A stretch of DNA of 64,000 bases from Holophagales bacterium (GCA_016714815.1 JADKBZ010000001.1:372001-436000); one strand, 5' to 3'; shown: positions 1 to 8,869, numbered from the stretch's first letter. A program made the numbers and translations. The notes: generated by a model not told the origin, from the letters alone.

Positions 1-940
1 CCAGGCGGCCACCTCCACCCTCGCCACCGCCCATCTCCGGAGCGGCGACCACGTCGTCGTCAGCCGGTGCAGCTACGGCGGCACGTGGCGCTACTTCACG
101 AAGGTCCTCGCCAACTTCGGCGTCGCCTTCTCGTGGGTCGACACGACCGACCTCGACGCGGTCCGTGCGGCGATCGGGCCCGCCACCCGGATGCTCTTCG
201 TCGAGACCCCCGCGAACCCGACGATGGAGATCTCCGACCTCGCGGCCCTCGCGACGCTGGCCGGAGAAGCCTCCGCCCGCGCCGGCGCGAAGGTCCGCCT
301 CGTCATCGACAACACCTTCGCCACCCCCTTCTTCCAGCGTCCCCTCGCCCTCGGCGCCGACGCCGTCGTCCACTCCACGACGAAGTACCTGAACGGCCAC
401 TCCGACTCCATCGGAGGCGCCATCGTCTCCGCCACGGCGGAAGACGGCGCCCGCATCGCCTTCGTGCAGAACGCGGCCGGGGCGATCCTCTCCCCCTTCG
501 ACTCCTTCCTCGTCACCCGCGGGATCAAGACCCTCGCCGTGAGGATGCGCGCCCACGACGAGAACGGCCGGGCCGTCGCCGCCTTCCTCGCGGTCCACCC
601 GGCCGTGAAGCGGGTCTTCTACCCCGGTCTCCCCAGTCACCCCCAGCACGCCCTCGCCTCGAGGCAGATGTCGGGCTTCGGTGGCATGGTCTCCTTCGAC
701 CTCGGCTCTCCCGAAGCGGTCCCCGCCTTCTTCGGCCGCCTGAAGCTCTGCACCATCGCCGAGTCGCTCGGCGGCGTCGAAACCCTCGTCGGCCAGCCCG
801 CTACGATGTCCCACGGCAGCGTTCCCCCCGACGAGCGCGCCGCCCGCGGCATCACCGACGGGCTGGTCCGGCTCTCGGTCGGGATCGAGGACGTGGACGA
901 CCTGCTGGCGGACGTGGCCCGGGCCCTGGAGGGGGAGTAG
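1..940 (+). CDS. PLP-dependent trans-sulfuration enzyme (Cys/Met metabolism family), 5' truncated
   Basis: The reading frame is open from the window edge (frame starting at base 2), so the N-terminus is missing. The protein belongs to the Cys/Met metabolism PLP family (cystathionine gamma-synthase or beta/gamma-lyase, methionine gamma-lyase, O-acylhomoserine sulfhydrylase). Supporting motifs are the VETPANPT segment, the DNTFATP segment with the PLP-contacting Asp, and STTKYLNGHSD, whose Lys (codon 383-385) is the expected Schiff-base lysine. The C-terminal SLGGVETL and MSHGS motifs are also typical. These enzymes interconvert cysteine, homocysteine and methionine intermediates in the cytoplasm. 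The motifs do not separate synthase from lyase. The gene ends 15 bases before the inverted repeat of the next gene. Family assignment is firm; substrate is open. Confidence 0.9.
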   Translation, partial: QAATSTLATAHLRSGDHVVVSRCSYGGTWRYFTKVLANFGVAFSWVDTTDLDAVRAAIGPATRMLFVETPANPTMEISDLAALATLAGEASARAGAKVRLVIDNTFATPFFQRPLALGADAVVHSTTKYLNGHSDSIGGAIVSATAEDGARIAFVQNAAGAILSPFDSFLVTRGIKTLAVRMRAHDENGRAVAAFLAVHPAVKRVFYPGLPSHPQHALASRQMSGFGGMVSFDLGSPEAVPAFFGRLKLCTIAESLGGVETLVGQPATMSHGSVPPDERAARGITDGLVRLSVGIEDVDDLLADVARALEGE

Positions 941-955
941 GGGCGAGCCTGCACT

Positions 956-989
956 CTTCGTAGTATCCTGCTTTTGTGATACTACGAAG
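956..989. promoter_or_regulatory. 12-bp inverted repeat over the start codon of the AAA/DUF4143 gene
   Basis: CTTCGTAGTATC (956-967) and GATACTACGAAG (978-989) are perfect inverted copies separated by 10 bases. A TAGTAT hexamer at 961-966 in the left arm could serve as a -10 box. The GTG start at 976 lies partly in the right arm, so the transcript would be nearly leaderless. No Shine-Dalgarno is visible. A protein bound here would block both promoter and start, so an autoregulatory operator is the simplest inference. It has no T-run, so it is a poor terminator for the upstream gene. Confidence 0.6.
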
Positions 990-2172
990 TACACTGCTCT
1001 CCGTCCTGCGGAGCCCCTCCGCTCCGCCCGCTCCGGACCCCGAGGTCGAGCGCGGCCTGGCCTCGCGGATCGACCTGAAGCCGGGCTGGGCGACCGTTCT
1101 CACCGGCGTGCGGCGCTGCGGGAAGAGCACCCTCCATTCGCAGCTCATGCGGCGGCAGCAGGCCGCCTTCGCCTGCAACCTCGAAGACACGCGCCTCTAC
1201 GGAATGGGGCCGGACGACTTCGCCCCGTTCCTCTCGGTGGTCGACGAACTCTCCGCCGCCGGGCAGCCCGTCTTCCTCGACGAAGTGCAGGAGGTCGACG
1301 AGTGGCAGAAGCTCGTCCGCGCGCTCCTCGACCGCGGGCGGGCCGTCTGCGTCACCGGATCGAACGCCTCGATCCTCGGGCGTGAGCTCGGCACGAAGCT
1401 CACGGGCCGGCACCTTTCCTTCGAGGTCTTTCCCTTCAGCTACCCCGAGTACCGTGCCTTTACCCGAACGGAAAGCGGGGCCGCCTCGCTCCGGGCCTGG
1501 CTCGACGACGGCGGCTTCCCGGGGTTCCTCGCCGCGCGCAGCGACCTCGTCCTGCAGGAGCTCCTCCGCGACGTCGTCCAGCGCGACGTCGCCGCCCGCC
1601 ACGCCCTCAGGGGAACGCGGCACGTCATGAGCCTCCTCCTCTTCCTCTTCGCGAACACGGGGCAGCCCTTCTCGTTCCAGCGCCTCACGAAAAGCCTCGC
1701 CATTCCGACCGTCGCCCAGACCTCGCACTACGTCGAGCTCCTCGAAGACGCCTACCTCCTCTTCCCGGTGCCGAAGCACGCCACCTCCTACCGCCAGCGC
1801 GTCGTCGCCCCGGCGCGCTACTACGCGATCGACAACGGGCTCCGGCGTGCAAACGCTCCCCAGCTCCAGCCCGACCTCGGCCACCGCCTCGAGAACGCCG
1901 TGGCGCTCCACCTGCGCCGGCAGGGTCGCGATCTCGCCTGGGCGGGCGAGAAAGACGCCTGGGAGTGCGACTTCGTCACCCGCGACGCCGCCATCCAGGT
2001 CTGCCTCGAGCTGACGCCCGAGAACCTCGCCCGCGAGCTGCGAGGCGTCGTCCAGGCTTCGCGCCTCCCCGGCCGCCGGCGCGCCGTCGTCGTGACCCTC
2101 GACCAGACCGACCGCCTGCGCGAGGACGGCGTCGACGTCGAGGTCGTTCCGGCGTGGCGGTTCCTGGACTGA
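976..2172 (+). CDS. AAA ATPase with DUF4143 C-terminal domain (copy 1)
   Basis: A 398-residue protein of the stand-alone AAA/DUF4143 family. Walker A is GVRRCGKST near residue 42. Walker B is FLDEVQE. The sensor-like stretch VTGSNASIL follows. Near the C-terminus ENAVALHLRRQG followed by WECDFVTR looks like the PD-(D/E)XK-type nuclease core usual in DUF4143 proteins. The GTG start at 976 sits in a 12-bp inverted repeat and has no recognisable ribosome-binding site. It is transcribed alone, convergent with the lipid-enzyme gene. The cellular role of this family is poorly known. Two more intact copies (8866-10137 and 12325-13644) and one remnant lie within 13 kb; they are divergent in sequence, so this is not a recent tandem duplication. 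Confidence 0.85.
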   Translation: MILRSTLLSVLRSPSAPPAPDPEVERGLASRIDLKPGWATVLTGVRRCGKSTLHSQLMRRQQAAFACNLEDTRLYGMGPDDFAPFLSVVDELSAAGQPVFLDEVQEVDEWQKLVRALLDRGRAVCVTGSNASILGRELGTKLTGRHLSFEVFPFSYPEYRAFTRTESGAASLRAWLDDGGFPGFLAARSDLVLQELLRDVVQRDVAARHALRGTRHVMSLLLFLFANTGQPFSFQRLTKSLAIPTVAQTSHYVELLEDAYLLFPVPKHATSYRQRVVAPARYYAIDNGLRRANAPQLQPDLGHRLENAVALHLRRQGRDLAWAGEKDAWECDFVTRDAAIQVCLELTPENLARELRGVVQASRLPGRRRAVVVTLDQTDRLREDGVDVEVVPAWRFLD

Positions 2173-2211
2173 CGGCAGGTCCGCCGGTACCGCCCGGCGG
2201 CCCCGGGCCCT

Positions 2212-4149
2212 TCAGGCGAGCCGGGCGAACCGGCGGTCCGAGTCGGGGAAGTCGACCCCCATCGCGAGGAACGCCGCCAGGCCGAAGACCCCTCCGACGA
2301 CGAAGGCCGCGGTCGAGAGCTCCGGTGCGGGGCAGGCCGTGCGCGACCCGAGGACGGTGACGAGCGCCCCGCAGGCGACGCTCGCGAGCGCCGTCCACTG
2401 GTAGAGGGCGAGGCCGGCGAGGACGGGCGTCTGGGGCTCGCCGCGATACGCCTCCTCGGCGAAGCGGCCGAGGCCGTTCAGGAGCAGGTAGAGGCCGAGG
2501 ACGAGGCCCGTGGCGGCGCCCGCCCACCAGAGCCGGAGGAGGAGCGCGCCCGTCGCGAGGTTCCAGAGAATGGAGAAGAGCTGCGTCGGATAGAGGGGGA
2601 CGCCCGAGAGGCCGGCGAGCCGGCAGGGGCGGGTCCTCGGCGCGGTGTACCGGATGCCGACCGCCGCGGGCGCGCTCCGCCCGTGGCAGCAGCCGTTGGC
2701 GAGGCAGCGGAGCCGCCCGACCGCCTGGATGAAAGGCCCCTGCGCCGCGAAGGCGGCCCCGAGAAGCCAGGGGTCCGTGCCGGCGAGTCCGGCGACCACC
2801 GTACCCGCCACCGCGCCGAGGAGGCCGCCGTAGTAGCCGAACGGCCGGGCGAGCCTGCTCGACCCCTCGACGAGCTGGGCCCAGAGACCCGCGCCGACGA
2901 GGCCGGCCATCGCGATCCCGAGAATCGCGAACGTCCCTTCGCGCCCAACCAGGGTCCCCGCGAGCGAGACGCCGAGGAACGAGCCGGCGCCGATGAAGGC
3001 TCCGTGGTTGAGGACCCGCACCGGGCCGAGCCTCCACTCGCGCCACGAGTTTGCGAGGCGCTCGCACGCAGAGCGGACGGCCTCCCACGTGCGCGCCGGG
3101 TTCGCGAAGAGCGGGACGAGGGCGGCGCCCGCCGCCACGTCGACGAGCGAGTGCATTCCGGTGGTGAGGCAGCTCAGCGAGATCGCCGCGCCCCACGCCC
3201 ACGCGACGGCGGAGTAGCGCGGGAACGAGCGTGCCCAGAGCCGGGCGGCGAGGAGCGCCCAGACGACGTGGAACGAGGGGAAGGCGGCGGCCGGGGAGTC
3301 CATCGCCCTTTCCATCGCGAGGAGCCGGCCGAGCGCCGTCGCCGGCTCGAAGGGACGCGGCGGAGAGACGAGGGGCACCGTCACGAAGGCGAGCGTCACG
3401 AGGACCGTCGCGAGGAGGCCGCCGCGCGCGAAGGCCGAGAGGTCCGTCCGGCGGCGCGCGACGAGCGGCGCGAGCGCGACGAAGAGATAGGTGCTCGCGT
3501 AGACCGCCTCGGTCCACTCCACGACCCGCCAGTCGGTCTCGAAAGGCAGGAGCGAGCTTCGCGCGTCCGGGGGGACGCCGAGGAAGACGACCGCCTCGTA
3601 GGCGACGACCCACGGCACGAGGACGAGGAGAAGAACCGCCAGGCGCTCGGACGCCGAGGGCGCGCCGTCCCGGGCGCGTGGCAGCGAGAGGAACGCGGGC
3701 GGCCGCTCTTCTCCGAAGCGCTTTTCGAGGTCGGGTCGCTCGTACCCGTGGACGAGGGCCGTCATCCCGAGGACGACGGCGGGCGAAACGAGCCAGAGCC
3801 CGCTCGCCGAGCCGACGCCGAGGGAGACACCGACGACCGCGAGGCCGAAGCCGAGGTAGATCGGGTGCGGGTGGAGGGCGTAGACGCCCCGCGAGACGAA
3901 CCGCGGCGGAGGAAACGCGTTCATCGGGAGGCCGCCCCCGTGCACGTGAAGCGCGCGGGTCCCGGCCGCCATGAGGGCGAGGCCCGCGAGGACGAACGCT
4001 CCGCCGGCCACGGGAGCGTGCACGCCCGGGAGGGGGACGACGTCTGCCGTGCCGCGGGCCCAGAGGACGAGAAGCACGGGAAGGACGAGGCAGAAGAGGG
4101 CACCGTAGGCGAGCTTGGCGAGCGGGCGATCCGCGCCGTTCAGGGCCAT
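2212..4149 (-). CDS. Membrane fusion protein: ICMT-like methyltransferase + PAP2 phosphatase + Lgt-like diacylglyceryl transferase
   Basis: A 645-residue polytopic membrane protein with three recognisable parts. Residues ~1-150 resemble the isoprenylcysteine/phospholipid methyltransferase family (GVYALHPHPIYLGF, then YERPDLEKRFGEE). Residues ~160-360 look like a PAP2/inositol-phosphoceramide-synthase-type phosphatase, with FPSFH and later TTGMHSLVDVAAG supplying the two His and the Asp. The remainder matches prolipoprotein diacylglyceryl transferase-like proteins (GRLRCLANGCCHGR, then YPTQLFSILWN). Start ATG 4149 overlaps the upstream stop by 10 bases, favouring translational coupling. The same frame stays open to 4923, but that part is antisense to the upstream coding frame and lacks domain similarity. 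Substrates are unknown; membrane-lipid or lipoprotein modification is inferred. Confidence 0.75.
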   Translation of the reverse strand: MALNGADRPLAKLAYGALFCLVLPVLLVLWARGTADVVPLPGVHAPVAGGAFVLAGLALMAAGTRALHVHGGGLPMNAFPPPRFVSRGVYALHPHPIYLGFGLAVVGVSLGVGSASGLWLVSPAVVLGMTALVHGYERPDLEKRFGEERPPAFLSLPRARDGAPSASERLAVLLLVLVPWVVAYEAVVFLGVPPDARSSLLPFETDWRVVEWTEAVYASTYLFVALAPLVARRRTDLSAFARGGLLATVLVTLAFVTVPLVSPPRPFEPATALGRLLAMERAMDSPAAAFPSFHVVWALLAARLWARSFPRYSAVAWAWGAAISLSCLTTGMHSLVDVAAGAALVPLFANPARTWEAVRSACERLANSWREWRLGPVRVLNHGAFIGAGSFLGVSLAGTLVGREGTFAILGIAMAGLVGAGLWAQLVEGSSRLARPFGYYGGLLGAVAGTVVAGLAGTDPWLLGAAFAAQGPFIQAVGRLRCLANGCCHGRSAPAAVGIRYTAPRTRPCRLAGLSGVPLYPTQLFSILWNLATGALLLRLWWAGAATGLVLGLYLLLNGLGRFAEEAYRGEPQTPVLAGLALYQWTALASVACGALVTVLGSRTACPAPELSTAAFVVGGVFGLAAFLAMGVDFPDSDRRFARLA

Positions 4150-4952
4150 CGCACCACCTCGAAGAGAGCGTCTCCCTCGCGGCGCACTCCGCCTTCCACC
4201 TCGAGGACTCCCCTGGCGAGCCGCCTCGACTCGTGGACCCGGAGCATCCGGGCGGGGAGCGTCCGCGAAAGGCCCGGGACGCGGCCGAGGACGGGTCCCC
4301 CGAGGAGCCCGTCGCGCAGGACCGCGGTCGGCAGCAGGTCGAGGCGGCCCGGGGGATCGGCGAGCACCACGGACGTGTCGTCGATCGACACGACCGCCAC
4401 CCGCCTGCCGTCGAGCAGGGCGAGCGAAAGCGGCACGGCCCCGCGCCAGTCGATCCAGACGAGCGACGAACCGCCGGAAAGGAACCGTCCCCAGCGCAGC
4501 TCCTCGATCGGCAGCCGCCACGGCGGGATGCTCAGCTCGAGCTTCTCGGCGTAGCCGGATCCCTCGAGGAGCGACCCGTCGGGGAGCGTTGCCCGGACGC
4601 GCGCGGCCGGCACGAGGCAGGACCAGTCGACGCTCCCCTCCGCGGTCGCCAGGAGCCGGAAGGAACCGGACTCCGCATTCCCGGCGCCTCCCTCGGCCCG
4701 CTTCCAGAGGCCGTCGACCGCCGGCCGCAAGGAGGTCCAGCGCACGGAGCCTTCCTCGAGCACCGGAGCCGAGATTCCGCGCGAGGCCCATCGCTCCGTG
4801 ACCTGTCCGGCCCGGTCGCGGAGGAGGACGGACGCGTGCCGGAAGGAGATCCCCTTCCAGGAGAGCTCCCCATGGTGCCCGACGAGAACGCGACCGTCCT
4901 CGCTCACGGCGTCGAGGTACCACTTGGTCAGGTGGAAGGTCTCGTCGGACAC
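4140..4952 (-). CDS. CrtC/AttH lipocalin-like protein
   Basis: A 270-residue soluble protein without signal peptide. The N-terminal WYLDAVSEDGRVLVGHHG followed by beta-rich segments, and the later paired WIDWRG and YAEKLEL stretches, resemble the AttH/CrtC (hydroxyneurosporene synthase, carotenoid 1,2-hydratase) lipocalin-like fold. No carotenoid genes are nearby, so hydratase activity is not implied. Its stop overlaps the start of the lipid-enzyme fusion by 10 bases, so the two proteins probably act together, perhaps with this one binding the lipid substrate. The assignment rests on motif feel rather than a catalytic signature. Confidence 0.5.
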   Translation of the reverse strand: MSDETFHLTKWYLDAVSEDGRVLVGHHGELSWKGISFRHASVLLRDRAGQVTERWASRGISAPVLEEGSVRWTSLRPAVDGLWKRAEGGAGNAESGSFRLLATAEGSVDWSCLVPAARVRATLPDGSLLEGSGYAEKLELSIPPWRLPIEELRWGRFLSGGSSLVWIDWRGAVPLSLALLDGRRVAVVSIDDTSVVLADPPGRLDLLPTAVLRDGLLGGPVLGRVPGLSRTLPARMLRVHESRRLARGVLEVEGGVRREGDALFEVVRWP

Positions 4953-5004
4953 GACCGTCTTCTCACGTTAGCAGAGGAGAGCGCCTCGGACCCACGCGCA
5001 CCCG

Positions 5005-6417
5005 CTACTCAACGCTCGCTCCTCCCTTCCCCCAGTCGATCCGCCGCGTCAGGTACATCAGCGTCGCCAGGATGGCGAAGAGACCGACCGAGCCGAGAAG
5101 GAGCGCCTGGTCCTCCGCCTGCAGGAGGACGTAGAGATAGCCGTACAGGAGGCCGAGAAGACCGCCCAGAACGAGCGCCCGGAGCCGTCCGCGCAGGATC
5201 GCGGCGGAATAGCCCGAGATGAGCGCGACGATCGCCGCCGAGGCGACGGCGTACGCCACCGAGAACGGGGCCTGCTCGGAGATCGAGAGGAGGAGGAGGT
5301 AGAAAAGGCAGATCGCCGCGCCGACGAGGAGGTACTGCACGGGGTGGAGCTCCACCGGCGCGAGCACCTCGTAGAGGAAGAACGTGGCGAAGGTGAGGAC
5401 GACGAAGAGGATCGCGTACTTCAGCGACCGTTCCGTCTTCTGGTAGGCGTCGGCCGGAAGGTAGAGCCCGACTCCGAACGCCGAGCCGCAGACGGCCTGC
5501 TGGATCGCGTCGGTCGCCGCCGCGCCGCCCTCGGTCCTCTCCGGGCCCGGAACCTCCGGGTCGCGCCACTGCTGCGGGTAGCTGCGGCCGAGCCACGAGA
5601 TCCGCCAGCGCGCCGTGAATCCCTTCTCGCTCATGGTCCGCTTCTCGGGAAGGAACGCGCCGGAGAAGCTCGGCGACGGCCAGGGCGATTCGAGGTCGAC
5701 GATCGTCTCGCGGCCGAACGGCAGGAAGCGCAGCTCCTCGCTCCCCTGCAGCCCGAGGTCGAAGGAGACCGTGTGCGCGGCCGCGCCGGCCACCGGCGGC
5801 GCGAGCGGAACCGCGGCCGTCAGCCCCGATCCCCAGAGGCGCGGGTCGGCGCTTCCCCCGGAGAACGGCACCGTCTTCCCGTCCCACTTCAGGGCGGCCT
5901 CGCCGCGGATTCCCCGCAGGTCGGGAATCCCGACGCCGAGCACGGCCTTCTCCCAGCGGATCTCCTCCGGCGCGATGCTCCACGTCCCGAAGTCCGGCGG
6001 GGCGAAGGTCGCCTCGACGTGCAGCTGCAGGCGGTAGACCACCGTCTCGAAGAGGCCGCGGTGCCGCCGTTCGGGGTGGAGCTTCCCGGAGACCTTCAGC
6101 GAATCGGGGAGGAACCGGGCCCGCTGCTCCAGCTCCCGCGCGATCCCCTTCTCGTCGGTGTAGCGCACCCGGTAGGGGACGACGATCACCGGCCCGCCGA
6201 TCTCCTGGCGCCCGCCCCAGATCGAGGCGATCTCCCTCTTCGCGCCGTCGGCGCGATGCAGCCGCTCCGAGACGAGCCCCTTCACCTGCGAGAGCGGGAT
6301 GAGGAGGACCAGGACGAGGATCCCGATCACTCCGAGCCGGAAGAGGACGGAGTTCCGGATGCTCTTCACGCCCGAGCGGAGCGGCGGCGGGGGCGGCTGG
6401 GGCACGGTCACGTTCAT
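5005..6417 (-). CDS. creD: CreD-like inner membrane protein
   Basis: A 470-residue homologue of CreD, an inner-membrane protein of the CreBC regulon. One N-terminal membrane segment (LFRLGVIGILVLVLLIPL), a large extracytoplasmic domain containing IGGPVIVVPYR and the FxPExR-like FLPEKRTMSEKGF region, and four to five C-terminal membrane helices follow the family layout. ATG 6417 is chosen because AAGGAG lies 8 bases upstream; an in-frame GTG exists at 6426. It is divergent from a response regulator/kinase pair, as expected if that pair controls creD. CreD overproduction alters colicin and beta-lactam phenotypes in Proteobacteria; its role here is not shown. Confidence 0.85.
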   Translation of the reverse strand: MNVTVPQPPPPPLRSGVKSIRNSVLFRLGVIGILVLVLLIPLSQVKGLVSERLHRADGAKREIASIWGGRQEIGGPVIVVPYRVRYTDEKGIARELEQRARFLPDSLKVSGKLHPERRHRGLFETVVYRLQLHVEATFAPPDFGTWSIAPEEIRWEKAVLGVGIPDLRGIRGEAALKWDGKTVPFSGGSADPRLWGSGLTAAVPLAPPVAGAAAHTVSFDLGLQGSEELRFLPFGRETIVDLESPWPSPSFSGAFLPEKRTMSEKGFTARWRISWLGRSYPQQWRDPEVPGPERTEGGAAATDAIQQAVCGSAFGVGLYLPADAYQKTERSLKYAILFVVLTFATFFLYEVLAPVELHPVQYLLVGAAICLFYLLLLSISEQAPFSVAYAVASAAIVALISGYSAAILRGRLRALVLGGLLGLLYGYLYVLLQAEDQALLLGSVGLFAILATLMYLTRRIDWGKGGASVE

Positions 6418-6492
6418 CTGGGGCACTCCTTCGCGTCGTTCGATTCCGGAGGCGAGTGGACCGCGCTCCCGTGTCGGCGCCGGAGCGCCGCC

Positions 6493-6530
6493 GTGGCGAA
6501 GCCGAGGAGAAATGTGGCGATCTCGTGGCG
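6493..6530. promoter_or_regulatory. GTGGCG direct repeats between creD and its two-component genes
   Basis: GTGGCG occurs at 6493, 6514 and 6525, with offsets of 21 and 11 bases, close to two and one helical turns. OmpR-family regulators bind direct repeats with such phasing, and the repeats lie in the divergent region shared by creD and the regulator. This makes them candidate binding sites; the word is GC-rich and chance recurrence is possible. Confidence 0.35.
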
Positions 6531-6569
6531 GGCGCCCGCCCGGGACGCCAACTGCGCTAGATTTCCGGC

Positions 6570-7286
6570 GTGGAGTCGCCTGCCGCCCCGCTCATCGCCT
6601 TCGTCGACGACGAGGAGGGGCTCCGGAGCACCGTGTCGCTCGCGCTCCGCAAGGACGGCTACCGCGTCGAAACGTTCGCGGACGGGCTGACGGCGTGGAC
6701 GAGCTTCGAGCACGCTCTCCCCGACCTCGCCATCCTCGACGTCCTGATGCCGCGGCTCGACGGGCTCGAGCTCTGCCGGCGCCTCCGCACCCGCAGCGAG
6801 GACCTCCCCATCCTCTTCCTCTCCTCGAAGGACGAGGAGCTCGACCGGGTCCTCGGCCTCGAGCTCGGCGCCGACGACTACCTCTGCAAGCCCTTCTCCG
6901 TCCGCGAGCTCCTCGCGCGCGTCCGCGCCCTCCTCCGGCGCGCCCGCCTCCGCCGCACGCCCGCGGGCGGGCCGGACGAGAAGATCGTCGAGGTGGGGCC
7001 TCTGCGCCTCGACCTCAGGCGCTGCGAGGCGCGCTGGAGCGCGACGCTCCTCCCGCTCACCCTCACCGAGTTCACGCTCCTCGAAGCCCTCGCGCGCCAC
7101 CCCGGCTTCGTGAAGACGCGCGAGCAGCTGATGAAGGAGGGGTACCCGCACGACGTCTACGTGAGCGAGCGGACGATCGACACGCACGTCAAGCGGCTCC
7201 GCCGCAAGCTCGCCGACGCCGCTCCCGGCGCGGACCCGGTCGAGACGGTCTACGGAGTGGGATACAGGCTCCGGGAAGCGCCGTGA
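6570..7286 (+). CDS. OmpR-family response regulator (CreB/ChvI-like)
   Basis: A 238-residue response regulator. The receiver domain (residues ~8-120) has the acidic pair at D13-D14, the phospho-acceptor D57 in LAILDVLMP, and the KPFS lysine. The C-terminal winged helix shows LTLTEFTLLEALARHPG and RTIDTHVKRLRRKL. The SSKDEELDRVLGLELGADDY segment is close to the ChvI type, while position beside creD suggests CreB function. GTG 6570 is the start. The stop overlaps the kinase start in GTGA (7283-7286), so the pair is co-translated. Likely targets are creD and itself. Confidence 0.9.
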   Translation: MESPAAPLIAFVDDEEGLRSTVSLALRKDGYRVETFADGLTAWTSFEHALPDLAILDVLMPRLDGLELCRRLRTRSEDLPILFLSSKDEELDRVLGLELGADDYLCKPFSVRELLARVRALLRRARLRRTPAGGPDEKIVEVGPLRLDLRRCEARWSATLLPLTLTEFTLLEALARHPGFVKTREQLMKEGYPHDVYVSERTIDTHVKRLRRKLADAAPGADPVETVYGVGYRLREAP

Positions 7287-8869
7287 AGCGGACGCTTCTC
7301 TCTCGGATCGGCGTCCGCCTCCTCCTCTTCAACGTCCTCCTCGTCTTCCTCCCCGTGGCGGGGCTCTTTTCCCTCCGCAGCCTCGAGCGGCAGCTCCTCG
7401 ACGCGCAGGAACGCTCGATGGTCCAACAGGGGCGGCTCGTCGCCGCGGCGCTCGGCGGCGGGGAGACCGGGATCGACGAGGCGCGTGTGACGCAGCTCCT
7501 CCGCCAGCTCGGGCGCCGGTCGGAGGCGCGCCTCAGGATCGTCGGCCGCGACGCGCGCGTCCTCGGCGACTCCGCCGTTTCGGAAGAGGCCCCCGCGCCC
7601 GCGGAGCAGAACGAATCGTCCCTTTACGCGCGCGCCGAAGCCGCGCCTCCCCCGGCCGCCTCTCGAGGCCGCCTTCTCTACCGCCTCGGCGCCGCCCTCT
7701 GGAAGCCGGTCCGCTTCGCCCGCACCCTCTTCGACCGGCGCGGCTTCGAAAGCTCGGGCCCCGTCTTCGACCCGCTCCCGCGCGACGAGATCGAACGCGC
7801 CTTCCAGGGGCGCTACGGCGCCGCCCTCCGCGAGAGCCCGGGCCAGCGCTCGCTCACCCTCTACAGCGTCCTGCCCGTCCGTTCCTCGGCCGGCGAAGTC
7901 GTCGGAGCCGTCGTCGTCTCCCGCTCCACCTCCCGCATCCTCGTCGCCCTCTGGACCGTCCGCCTCGACGTCTTTCGGGTCTTCGTCGTCTCGGTCCTCG
8001 CCGCCGCGGCCCTCAGCCTCCTCGTCTCGGCCACCATCGCCCGGCCGCTCGTCCGTCTTCGCGACGAAGCGGACGGCCTCCTCGACCCGCGCGGCCGCCT
8101 CCGCCGCTCGTTTCGGGGCTCCCAGAAACGGGACGAGATCGGCGACCTGACGCGGGCCCTCGAGCGCCTCACGACCCGCGCCGAAAGGCACCTCGCCTTC
8201 GTCGAGTCGTTCTCCTCCGACGTCGCCCACGAGTTCCGCAACCCGCTCGCCGCGATCCGCAGCGCCACGGAGATGCTCGCCGAGACGGACGACCCCGCCG
8301 AGCGGCGCGAGCTCCTCGGAACGGTCGAGCGCGAGGTCGCGCGGCTCGACCGCCTCCTCGGCGGCGTCCGCGAGATCTCCCGCATCGACGCGGGGCTCGA
8401 GACCGAGCCGCTCGTCTCCGTCGACCTGGCCGGGCTTCTCCGCCAGCTGGCTCCCGCCGGAGCGCCTCCCAGAGCCCCCGCGGTGACCGTCCGCCTCGAC
8501 GCGCCTCCCGGGCCGCTCTCCGTCCTCGCCGCGCCCGAGAGGCTCGTGCAGGTCTTCGAGAACCTCCTCGCGAACGCCGTCAGCTTCTCGCCTCCCGGCG
8601 CCACCGTCGCCGTCACCGCGCGTCAGGAAGGCGCCACGGTCGTCGTCGATGTGGACGACGAAGGCCCCGGCATCCCCCCCGAGCACCTCGACCGGATCTT
8701 CGACCGCTTCTTCACGAGCCGGCCGCCCGGAAACGGCGAGCCCCACGACGGCCTCGGCCTCGCCATCGTCCGCGCCCTCGTCGAGGGCTACGGGGGGTCG
8801 GTTGTCGCGTCGAATCGGCCCGGAGGGGGAGCGCGGCTCACGGTGAGGCTGCCGGTGGCGAAGGGCTAG
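7283..8869 (+). CDS. Membrane sensor histidine kinase (CreC/ChvG-like)
   Basis: A 528-residue kinase beginning at GTG 7283, which overlaps the regulator stop. A first membrane helix (LLLFNVLLVFLPVAGLFSL) is followed by a ~200-residue periplasmic domain, a second helix near residue 235, and a HAMP segment. The H-box is SDVAHEFRNPLAAI. The catalytic domain has N (ENLLANAVSFS), G1 (DEGPGIPPE) and G2 (GLGLAI) boxes. The much longer open frame upstream is antisense to creD and is not part of the gene. It partners the adjacent OmpR-type regulator. The stop overlaps the end of the convergent AAA/DUF4143 gene by 4 bases. Confidence 0.9.
   Translation: MKRTLLSRIGVRLLLFNVLLVFLPVAGLFSLRSLERQLLDAQERSMVQQGRLVAAALGGGETGIDEARVTQLLRQLGRRSEARLRIVGRDARVLGDSAVSEEAPAPAEQNESSLYARAEAAPPPAASRGRLLYRLGAALWKPVRFARTLFDRRGFESSGPVFDPLPRDEIERAFQGRYGAALRESPGQRSLTLYSVLPVRSSAGEVVGAVVVSRSTSRILVALWTVRLDVFRVFVVSVLAAAALSLLVSATIARPLVRLRDEADGLLDPRGRLRRSFRGSQKRDEIGDLTRALERLTTRAERHLAFVESFSSDVAHEFRNPLAAIRSATEMLAETDDPAERRELLGTVEREVARLDRLLGGVREISRIDAGLETEPLVSVDLAGLLRQLAPAGAPPRAPAVTVRLDAPPGPLSVLAAPERLVQVFENLLANAVSFSPPGATVAVTARQEGATVVVDVDDEGPGIPPEHLDRIFDRFFTSRPPGNGEPHDGLGLAIVRALVEGYGGSVVASNRPGGGARLTVRLPVAKG

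Noticed and set aside
954..990. Inverted repeat as a terminator of the trans-sulfuration gene
   Set aside because: There is no T-run, and the right arm contains the start codon of the next gene; similar repeats occur at the starts of the other family members.
2683..4554. Several Arg/Pro/Glu-rich open frames of 200-600 codons on the plus strand
   Set aside because: They are antisense shadows of the lipid-enzyme and CrtC-like genes, with the skewed composition typical of wrong frames in GC-rich DNA.
4150..4923. N-terminal extension of the ICMT-PAP2-Lgt protein
   Set aside because: The extension is an Arg-rich alternate frame of the CrtC/AttH-like gene on the same strand; the methyltransferase-like domain begins at ATG 4149.
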